Assembly: GCA_945786935.1 (NCBI GenBank)
Contig: CALZFY010000069.1
Coordinates: 1-11,356 of the forward strand
From: HGM12587 sp945786935
GTDB lineage: Bacteria > Bacillota > Clostridia > Lachnospirales > Lachnospiraceae
Reading direction: 5' to 3'
Length of the DNA: 11,356 bases
Every line of letters starts with the position of its first letter. The stretch's first letter is position 1. Under the pieces are notes generated by a model. It did no database searches, was not told the origin of the DNA, and saw only the letters and a list, made by a program, of their open reading frames with translations. Below are positions 5,623-11,356 of the stretch, in pieces. Both the position numbers and the translations under genes were made by a program.

Positions 5623-6387
5623 TTACATCGTGGTCAAAAAGGTGGTGTATCCCCGGTTTTTCAGCCTTTGCTCCATATCGGCGGCCTGATCCAGTTCCCC
5701 ATAGCTTCCGACTCTGACACGGTACAGGTTATCCATTTCATCGATCCTTGCAGGATATCCCTGCCTCTTTAACCGAAGCAGCAGATTATCTGCATAAATC
5801 TTACTACGGAAAGCTCCCACCTGAACGGTATAGCGTGGGGAAGGGTTATTTTCCGGATGTTCCACGGAATTTTCAATACCGGCTGCAATGGCCTGTGCCA
5901 TTTCCTGAAAACGGGAATCAAAAAGCTCATTGTCCTTATCACTGTCGATAAATCCTGCCTCCACCAGAACCGCCGGCATCTGTGTTTTGTTCAGCACCAC
6001 AAGCTCCGGCCGGTTTTCCACTCCAAGATTCTGAAAGCCAACAGTTTCCAGCTCATCTACAATGTTTTGTGCCACCTCTTGGCGAAGTCCCCCCGGACCG
6101 TAGATCAGGGCCTGCACTCCATTGTAGAGGTTATCCCTGGCAGCTGCATTTCTGTGAATGGAGATAAAAAGATCTGCACCGGATTCATTGGCAATGGCTG
6201 CCTTATCCCTCACAGACTGGGTCTCATCATCTGTTCTTGTGTAGACCACGTCAAACCCGTCGTCAGCAAGAATCCGGCCAACAGCCATGGCAAGGCGGAG
6301 AGCATCCTCGCTCTCCTTACGGCCCTCGTAAGAAGCACCGGGGTTTTCTCCACCATGCCCTGCATCAATGATTATTTTTTCTACCAT
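5623..6387 (-). CDS. N-acetylmuramoyl-L-alanine amidase (Amidase_3) with C-terminal SPOR domain
   Basis: A 254-residue zinc amidase that should cleave the bond between N-acetylmuramic acid and L-alanine in peptidoglycan. The Amidase_3 domain spans residues 3-175 with the expected ligands and catalytic residue: His11 in DAGHGG, Glu25 (RKESE), His78 in SIHRNA and Glu143 in VEAGFID. A SPOR domain (about 184-254, starting PRYTVQVGAF and repeating YRVRVGSY) binds denuded glycan at division or spore septa. The start at 6387 is chosen because GGAG at 6396-6399 lies 8 bases upstream; the ATG at 6417 has no binding site. No signal peptide or membrane helix is seen with either start, which is odd for a wall enzyme. 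It is the last gene of the clpB operon, 38 bases after the DUF4250 gene. It is CwlD-like in its catalytic domain only. Confidence 0.92.
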   Translation of the reverse strand: MVEKIIIDAGHGGENPGASYEGRKESEDALRLAMAVGRILADDGFDVVYTRTDDETQSVRDKAAIANESGADLFISIHRNAAARDNLYNGVQALIYGPGGLRQEVAQNIVDELETVGFQNLGVENRPELVVLNKTQMPAVLVEAGFIDSDKDNELFDSRFQEMAQAIAAGIENSVEHPENNPSPRYTVQVGAFRSKIYADNLLLRLKRQGYPARIDEMDNLYRVRVGSYGELDQAADMEQRLKNRGYTTFLTTM

Positions 6388-6425
6388 ATGATAAGCTCCA
6401 AAAATACTCTTTATCATATAGTATG

Positions 6426-6599
6426 CTATACGAACTTATTCAGTTCCTCGTCATACTCATAATCGATACTTGCAAGCTTCTCTTCAATCTCGCCCCGATC
6501 CACATGGAAATCATCGCAAAATGCATCCAGGCTTGCAAATTCATCCCGAAGCTTTGTATTGACAAAACTCAGTAATATCATAGGCTGGTTTGGCAGCAT
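6426..6599 (-). CDS. DUF4250 domain-containing small protein (57 residues)
   Basis: A 57-residue protein beginning MLPNQPMILLSFVNTKLRD and ending EYDEELNKFV, which I recognise as the DUF4250 family of short clostridial proteins of unknown function. GAGG at 6605-6608 lies 5 bases before the ATG, and the gap to the clpB stop is 12 bases, so it is probably co-transcribed and translationally coupled with clpB. It is acidic, has one cysteine (Cys28) and has a helix-turn-helix-like pattern in its second half (DDFHVDRGEIEEKLASIDY), which might bind nucleic acid or protein. No membrane segment is present. Confidence 0.88.
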   Translation of the reverse strand: MLPNQPMILLSFVNTKLRDEFASLDAFCDDFHVDRGEIEEKLASIDYEYDEELNKFV

Positions 6600-6611
6600 C
6601 GTTTCCTCTTT

Positions 6612-9194
6612 CTAACGGACACTGGCACTCAAACCATTTTCACCTGCCGTGATGACAATGGTATCACCGGAGGAAACATCACCCTGCAAAATAATTCTGG
6701 CAGTCAATGTCTCCACGTATTTTTGCACATAACGCTTCAGCGGTCTTGCACCGTAAACCGGATCGTATCCCTGGTCCGTAATATAATCTTTTGCTTCCTC
6801 TGTAAGCTCCAGATGAAGCTCCTTGTCTGCAAGACGTTTATTTAAGTCTGCAAGCAACAAATTGATAATGCTACGAACATCGGATTTTGTCAACGGTTTA
6901 AATAAAATTGTTTCATCCAGACGGTTTAAAAATTCCGGTCTGAAATGTGCACGCAGATCATTCATGACAAGACTTTCTGCTTCTGGTGTGATCTCACCCT
7001 TCTCATCAATACCTTCCAGCAGATAGGAAGAACCAATGTTAGAGGTCATGATCAAAATAGTGTTTTTAAAATCCACCGTACGACCCTGGGAATCTGTGAT
7101 CCGTCCATCGTCCAGCACCTGTAAAAGCACATTGAACACATCCGGATGAGCCTTCTCAATCTCATCAAAGAGGACAACAGAATATGGTTTTCTGCGGACT
7201 GCCTCGGTAAGCTGACCGCCTTCTTCATAGCCTACATATCCTGGAGGCGCTCCGATGAGACGGGATACGGAATGCTTCTCCATATACTCACTCATATCGA
7301 TACGCACCATATTGGCTTCATCATCAAAAAGACTCTCTGCCAGAGCCTTGGCAAGCTCTGTCTTACCTACACCGGTAGGTCCAAGGAACAGGAAGGAGCC
7401 AATCGGCTTTTCCGGATCCTTAATGCCTGCTTTGGAACGGATGATTGCCTCTGTCACCTTGGTGACACCTTCCTCCTGACCAATGACACGTTTGTGAAGC
7501 TCTTCATCCAGATGAAGGGTCTTATTACGCTCACTTTCTGTCAGCTTGGCTACCGGAATGCCGGTCCAGCGGGAAATGATCTTGGCAATTTCTTCATCGG
7601 TGACACTTTCATGTACCAGAGTCATCTCATTGTTCTTGATCTTTTCCTCTTCAATCTCCAACTGTTTTTGAAGCTGTGGCAGACGTCCATACTGAAGCTC
7701 TGCCGCCTTTTCCAGATCATAGTTTCTCTGAGCCAGCGCAATCTCCTTATTCATGGCCTCAATATCTTCACGGAGCTTGGATAGCTTTTCCACACCGGAT
7801 TTTTCATTATCCCACTGGGCTTTTTTCACATTGAATTCATCACGAAGCTCTGCTAACTCCTTCTGGAGATTTTCCAGACGTTCCTTACTTAAATTGTCAG
7901 TTTCTTTCTTTAATGCAGCTTCCTCAATTTCCAGCTGCATGACCTTCCTTTGCAGCTCATCAAGCTCTGCCGGCATGGAATCAAGCTCTGTCTTAATAAG
8001 AGCACAGGCTTCATCCACCAGGTCGATGGCCTTATCCGGCAGGAATCTGTCGGAAATGTATCTGTGGGACAGGGTTGCTGCTGTTACCAGGGCACCGTCT
8101 GTGATTTTGACACCATGATATACTTCATAGCGTTCCTTGAGACCACGGAGAATGGAAATGGTATCCTCCACAGTAGGTTCATCTACCATAACCGGCTGGA
8201 AACGTCTCTCAAGGGCTGCATCCTTTTCAATATACTGGCGGTATTCATCCAGGGTTGTGGCACCGATACAGTGAAGCTCGCCTCTTGCCAGCATTGGCTT
8301 TAACATATTGCTGGCATCCATGGCACCGTCACTCTTTCCGGCACCTACGATCAAATGCAGCTCATCAATGAACAAAATGATCTGACCATCGCTTTTTCTC
8401 ACTTCTTCCAAAACGGCTTTTAAACGTTCCTCAAATTCACCTCGGTATTTGGCACCTGCTACCAGGGCACCCATATCCAGTGCAAAAAGCTTCTTATCCT
8501 TTAATCCTTCCGGCACATCGCCCCGGACGATTCGCTGGGCAAGACCTTCTACCACTGCGGTCTTACCAACACCCGGTTCACCGATAAGTACCGGATTATT
8601 TTTCGTCTTACGGGATAAGATACGAATCACATTTCGAATTTCACTGTCACGGCCGATGACCGGATCAAGCTTCTGGTCTCTGGCTCTCTCTACCAGATCA
8701 TAGCCATATTTATTTAAGGTATCATAGGTAGCTTCCGGATTATCACTGACAACCCTCTGGTTTCCTCTGACGGTGGAAAGTGCCTGCAGGAAACGTTCCC
8801 TTGTAATGCCGTATTCCCGGAAAAATTCCTTCATGGACGGGCTTTCATTTTTCAGCATACTTAAGAACAAATGCTCCACGGAAACATATTCATCTCCCAT
8901 GGCCTTTGCCTCATCCTCAGCATTTACCAGACATTTATTCAGATACTGTCCGATGTAAGGCTGACCGCCGGATACCTTGGTTCTCTTTCCTATATAATCA
9001 TCTAATCTGTTCAGGAAGTGCTCTTTGTTAATTTCCATCTTTTCGACCAGCTTTAAAATCAGGCTGTCTTCCTGATGCAACAAACTATAGAGTAAATGTT
9101 CCTGCTCGATTTCCTGATTACCGAACTCGTAAGCAGCTTTTTCCAGATTGTTGATTGCCTGGATTGATTTCTGTGTAAATTTACTGATGTTCAT
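6612..9194 (-). CDS. clpB: ATP-dependent disaggregase ClpB
   Basis: An 860-residue Hsp100 chaperone that, with DnaK, pulls apart protein aggregates after heat stress; it acts in the cytoplasm as a hexamer. Domains run in order: Clp N repeats (about 1-145), first AAA+ module with Walker A GEPGVGKT (205-212) and Walker B ILFIDE (273-278), a coiled-coil middle domain (about 405-525) that separates ClpB from ClpA/ClpC, second AAA+ module with GPTGVGKT (605-612) and VVLFDE (673-678), pore loop GYVG (652-655), and the C-terminal small domain with GARPLKR (814-820). The length is normal for ClpB. The start has AGGAGGT at 9202-9208, 7 bases upstream. A CIRCE element overlapping the promoter predicts HrcA repression and heat induction. 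It leads an operon with the DUF4250 and amidase genes. Confidence 0.98.
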   Translation of the reverse strand: MNISKFTQKSIQAINNLEKAAYEFGNQEIEQEHLLYSLLHQEDSLILKLVEKMEINKEHFLNRLDDYIGKRTKVSGGQPYIGQYLNKCLVNAEDEAKAMGDEYVSVEHLFLSMLKNESPSMKEFFREYGITRERFLQALSTVRGNQRVVSDNPEATYDTLNKYGYDLVERARDQKLDPVIGRDSEIRNVIRILSRKTKNNPVLIGEPGVGKTAVVEGLAQRIVRGDVPEGLKDKKLFALDMGALVAGAKYRGEFEERLKAVLEEVRKSDGQIILFIDELHLIVGAGKSDGAMDASNMLKPMLARGELHCIGATTLDEYRQYIEKDAALERRFQPVMVDEPTVEDTISILRGLKERYEVYHGVKITDGALVTAATLSHRYISDRFLPDKAIDLVDEACALIKTELDSMPAELDELQRKVMQLEIEEAALKKETDNLSKERLENLQKELAELRDEFNVKKAQWDNEKSGVEKLSKLREDIEAMNKEIALAQRNYDLEKAAELQYGRLPQLQKQLEIEEEKIKNNEMTLVHESVTDEEIAKIISRWTGIPVAKLTESERNKTLHLDEELHKRVIGQEEGVTKVTEAIIRSKAGIKDPEKPIGSFLFLGPTGVGKTELAKALAESLFDDEANMVRIDMSEYMEKHSVSRLIGAPPGYVGYEEGGQLTEAVRRKPYSVVLFDEIEKAHPDVFNVLLQVLDDGRITDSQGRTVDFKNTILIMTSNIGSSYLLEGIDEKGEITPEAESLVMNDLRAHFRPEFLNRLDETILFKPLTKSDVRSIINLLLADLNKRLADKELHLELTEEAKDYITDQGYDPVYGARPLKRYVQKYVETLTARIILQGDVSSGDTIVITAGENGLSASVR

Positions 9195-9235
9195 AAACTC
9201 GACCTCCTGTAAAAATTTGTTTTAAGTTCTTTCAC

Positions 9236-9252
9236 AGTGTTAACATAACACT
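9236..9252. promoter_or_regulatory. Second palindrome over the clpB -10 region
   Basis: AGTGTTA / TAACACT, a perfect 7-bp inverted repeat with a 3-base centre, covers the -10 box and the likely start point. Its arms resemble CIRCE half-sites (AGTGCTAA / TTAGCACT) with G/A changes, but they face the opposite way and are closely spaced. It could be an extra operator or a hairpin at the 5' end of the mRNA. Confidence 0.5.
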
Positions 9253-9270
9253 TATTGTTAGCACTGTCAA
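9242..9270 (-). promoter_or_regulatory. SigA-type promoter of clpB
   Basis: On the minus strand there is a perfect TTGACA (9265-9270), a 17-bp spacer and TATGTT (9242-9247); the transcript is predicted to start near 9235. The -35 box lies inside the CIRCE element, so bound HrcA would block RNA polymerase. Confidence 0.85.
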
Positions 9271-9284
9271 CGGTCGAGTGCTAA
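9258..9284. promoter_or_regulatory. CIRCE operator for HrcA
   Basis: TTAGCACTG, 9 bases, GAGTGCTAA. It matches the CIRCE consensus TTAGCACTC-N9-GAGTGCTAA with a single change at the last base of the left arm. Its position over the clpB -35 box fits direct HrcA repression of the clpB operon. Confidence 0.95.
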
Positions 9285-9351
9285 TTCTTTTGTAAAAAAA
9301 ATATAAAGTCCACAGAGTATTTGAGTTTTTTTCGATTCGTTCAAACAAAGT

Positions 9352-9372
9352 GGGGCGGTGTTTCACCGCCCC
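9352..9372 (-). terminator. Terminator hairpin after uxuA
   Basis: GGGGCGGTG and CACCGCCCC form a perfect, GC-rich 9-bp stem with a 3-base loop, 15 bases after the uxuA stop. On the minus strand ACTTTGTTTG follows, a weak T-run. It separates uxuA from the clpB promoter on the same strand. Confidence 0.8.
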
Positions 9373-9387
9373 CAGGAATGATTTCAT

Positions 9388-10470
9388 TTATTTTCCATCC
9401 AGCTTATCAAGCATATCCCATACACCAAGCATGTACATCACACCAAGAGCACGGTCATACAGGCCATAACCCGGACGTACATTGCCAGGTTTTTCATCCC
9501 ACAGATGACGTCCGTGGTCCGGACGGATATATCCTTCATAACCACAGTCATGGTATGCTTTCAGGATATCAAGGATTCCTGTGTCACCATCACAGTCGCG
9601 ATGGGAAGCCTCTGAAAAGTCACCGTTTTCAAAATGTTTTACGTTACGGATGTGTGCAAATGCAATACGGTCACAGTGTTTGCGCACGATATCTGCCACA
9701 TTGTTCTTTGCATTGGCATTTAAAGAACCTGAGCAAAGTGTCAGGCAGTTATATGGATCGTCTACCATGGACAGGAAATGATCCACACTTTCTGCATCTA
9801 CCAAAAGACGCGGAAGACCGAAGATATCCCATGGCGGATCATCCATATGGATCGCCATTTTGATGTCACATTCCTTGCAGGTCGGCATGATGGCTTCCAG
9901 GAAATACTTCAGGTTCTCCCAGAGCTTTTCCTTTGTAACCGGTTTGTACAGCTCGAATAATTCATCCAGCTTTGCCATACGTTCCGGCTCCCATCCCGGG
10001 AATGTGAGACCGTTTAAGTTGTTTAAGATGTATTCTGCCATCTCCTTTGGATCGTCATGGATTCTGCTTGCTTCATAGTAAAGAGCCGTAGATCCGTCTC
10101 CTACCGGATGGAACAGGTCTGTACGTGTCCAGTCAAATACCGGCATGAAGTTATAACAGATTACCTTAACGCCAAATTTGGAAAGATTGCGAATGGTCTG
10201 TTTGTAGTTTTCAATGTACTGATCACGTGACGGAAGACCTACTTTGATGTCGTCATGCACGTTGACAGATTCTACTACGTCCATATTGAATCCATATGGT
10301 TCCAGCTGTTTCTGTACTTCAGCAATTTCTTCTACTTCCCAGACCTCGCCTGGCATTTTGTTGTGCAGCGCCCAGACAATGCTGGTTACGCCTGGAATTT
10401 GTCTGATATCAGAAAGGCTGATCTTATCATTTCCTTCCCCATACCAGCGAAAACCCATCTGCATTGGCAT
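9388..10470 (-). CDS. uxuA: D-mannonate dehydratase UxuA
   Basis: A 360-residue enzyme (EC 4.2.1.8) that dehydrates D-mannonate to 2-keto-3-deoxygluconate in glucuronate breakdown; it is cytoplasmic and needs Mn2+ or Fe2+. Family sequence is evident: FRWYGEGND near the N-terminus, IPGVTSIVWALH (25-36), ICYNFMPVFDWTRTDL (104-119), IHMDDPP (207-213) and IRPDHGRHLWDE (315-326). The metal ligands known from the Streptococcus suis enzyme correspond to His208, Cys246 (LCSGS), His273 and Asp318 here. AAGGAGG at 10480-10486 lies 9 bases before the chosen ATG; a second ATG two codons later is possible. It follows a flavoprotein gene by 50 bases without a clear promoter between them, so the two are probably co-transcribed. 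No other uronate gene is in the window. Confidence 0.97.
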   Translation of the reverse strand: MPMQMGFRWYGEGNDKISLSDIRQIPGVTSIVWALHNKMPGEVWEVEEIAEVQKQLEPYGFNMDVVESVNVHDDIKVGLPSRDQYIENYKQTIRNLSKFGVKVICYNFMPVFDWTRTDLFHPVGDGSTALYYEASRIHDDPKEMAEYILNNLNGLTFPGWEPERMAKLDELFELYKPVTKEKLWENLKYFLEAIMPTCKECDIKMAIHMDDPPWDIFGLPRLLVDAESVDHFLSMVDDPYNCLTLCSGSLNANAKNNVADIVRKHCDRIAFAHIRNVKHFENGDFSEASHRDCDGDTGILDILKAYHDCGYEGYIRPDHGRHLWDEKPGNVRPGYGLYDRALGVMYMLGVWDMLDKLDGK

Positions 10471-10500
10471 AGAATTTTTCCTCCTTATAATCTTTATTTT

Positions 10501-10516
10501 AAATCCTGTTGGATTT
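10501..10516. other. Small stem-loop between the oxidoreductase gene and uxuA
   Basis: AAATCC / GGATTT, 6 bp with a 4-base loop, in the 50-base gap. There is no T-run on the minus strand, so it is not a terminator; it may be a minor mRNA structure or chance. Confidence 0.3.
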
Positions 10517-10520
10517 ATTT

Positions 10521-11356
10521 CTATATTGATTGCTCATTTTTAAGACCCTGCATATACTGATGCATGGATTCTGCAACCACCTTACTGTGTGCAACCGCCT
10601 CTACCACGGTACGTGCACCATTCACCACATCACCCGATGCAAAAATTCCCGGCCTTGAGGTATGGCCTGTCTCGTCTGCTGCCAGAAGCCCTTTGGCATT
10701 GGCTTTTAAGCCTTCTGTAGTATTTACAAGACGGGAAGCAGGACCCTGGCTGATAGAGACAATGACACTGTCTGCCGGGTAAAGTGTTTCACTTCCCTCC
10801 ACCTCTGTAAAGGTACCATCCTCATTTTCCATCACATCTGCAAAGATGACGCCTTCGTCTACGATTTCCACCGGTTTTTTATTGTATTCAAATTTTACGC
10901 CTTCCAGCTTCGCATAGCTGAATTCATAGTCACTGGCTGCAACCTTTTTACTGATCGAGAAGCAGGTCAGGTCATGGGAGCCTTTACGGATCGCTGTTCT
11001 TGCAACATCCATGGCTGCGTTTCCCGCACCGATGACAATGACACGGTTACCCAGCTTATAGCTGTCCGGATTGTTCAGATAGTTGATACCAAAGTGAACA
11101 TGTCCAAGGCTTTCCCCTTTGATCTTCAGGGAATTGGGCTTCCAGACACCGGTACCCACAAAAATTGCTTTGTAGCCATCCCGGAACAGATCCTCAATGG
11201 TGAGTGCACCTCCGATGGTCGTGTTGGGGCGAACCTTAATCCCTTTCAGCTCCAGATGACGGTATTCTATATCATCCAGTACTGATTTTGGAAGCCGAAA
11301 CTCCGGAATCCCGTATCGCAGCACGCCGCCGATCTTATCTTTTCCTTCAAAGATCG
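10521..11356 (-). CDS. NAD(P)/FAD-dependent oxidoreductase, glutamate synthase small-subunit/NfnB-like (5' part outside window)
   Basis: The last 278 residues of a flavoprotein of the GltD/NfnB/AegA family are visible; these transfer electrons between NAD(P)H and an FAD, usually for a partner such as a ferredoxin or glutamate synthase. The reading frame runs off the right edge; GTG at 11324 is an internal valine, not a start, because the family sequence IGGVLRYGIPEFRLPK spans it. A nucleotide-binding motif VIGAGNAAMDVARTA, the FAD-site sequence GIFASGDVVNGARTVVEAV and the closing KVVAESMHQYM are typical. The N-terminal Fe-S domain expected in this family would lie outside the window. It is immediately upstream of uxuA. 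The exact subfamily and any partner cannot be told from this fragment. Confidence 0.88.
   Translation of the reverse strand, partial: IFEGKDKIGGVLRYGIPEFRLPKSVLDDIEYRHLELKGIKVRPNTTIGGALTIEDLFRDGYKAIFVGTGVWKPNSLKIKGESLGHVHFGINYLNNPDSYKLGNRVIVIGAGNAAMDVARTAIRKGSHDLTCFSISKKVAASDYEFSYAKLEGVKFEYNKKPVEIVDEGVIFADVMENEDGTFTEVEGSETLYPADSVIVSISQGPASRLVNTTEGLKANAKGLLAADETGHTSRPGIFASGDVVNGARTVVEAVAHSKVVAESMHQYMQGLKNEQSI

Noticed and set aside
6388..6417. Ten-residue longer amidase start (MIKSIFGAYH)
   Set aside because: There is no binding site before 6417, whereas GGAG lies 8 bases before the ATG at 6387; the extension is not a signal peptide.
7146..7784. Open frame of 212 codons opposite clpB
   Set aside because: Antisense shadow of clpB with no binding site or recognisable domain.
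9321..9863. 180-codon plus-strand frame opposite uxuA
   Set aside because: Shadow of uxuA; its start spans the terminator hairpin and the product is histidine/proline-rich without a family match.
11322..11324. GTG as the start of the oxidoreductase gene
   Set aside because: The family sequence continues in frame through it to the window edge, so it is an internal valine codon.

Overview
The window looks like chromosomal core DNA from a Gram-positive anaerobe of the class Clostridia, most likely family Lachnospiraceae (Blautia-like; the genus is a guess). Three things point there: a SCIFF peptide with its radical SAM maturase beside a TIGR04086 membrane protein and recJ, a small DUF4250 protein, and AGGAGG-type ribosome binding sites. 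No phage, insertion sequence, CRISPR array, tRNA or rRNA was found.

Left part (1-3650), read on the minus strand: a 4-TM membrane protein of the TIGR04086 family, then the 47-residue six-cysteine peptide SCIFF (scfA), its radical SAM/SPASM maturase (scfB), a terminator, and recJ, which runs off the left edge. SCIFF has its own strong promoter with an extended -10. A perfect 12-bp stem-loop separates it from the maturase gene. This is a ranthipeptide (Cys-thioether RiPP) locus in its usual clostridial setting.

Middle (3450-5620): a divergent promoter region with abutting -35 boxes drives the membrane protein leftwards and a CNNM/CBS/CorC (hemolysin-family) membrane protein rightwards. The latter converges with an unrecognised 160-residue protein, and the two share a terminator hairpin. 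Three related palindromic repeats lie in the intergenic regions. Two of them sit a few bases after predicted minus-strand promoters and before U-rich runs, so they may act as leader terminators/attenuators.

Right-centre (5620-9290): a probable minus-strand heat-shock operon, clpB - DUF4250 gene (57 codons) - SPOR-domain N-acetylmuramoyl-L-alanine amidase. Its promoter overlaps a near-perfect CIRCE (HrcA) operator and a second palindrome.

Right end (9340-11356): mannonate dehydratase (uxuA) and, directly upstream, the 3' part of a glutamate-synthase-small-subunit/NfnB-like flavoprotein. The pair probably forms an operon ending at a strong hairpin just before the clpB promoter.

The most distinctive system is the SCIFF ranthipeptide module, a known class of largely unknown biological role. 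The least described signals are the promoter-proximal palindromic repeats and the 160-residue protein.
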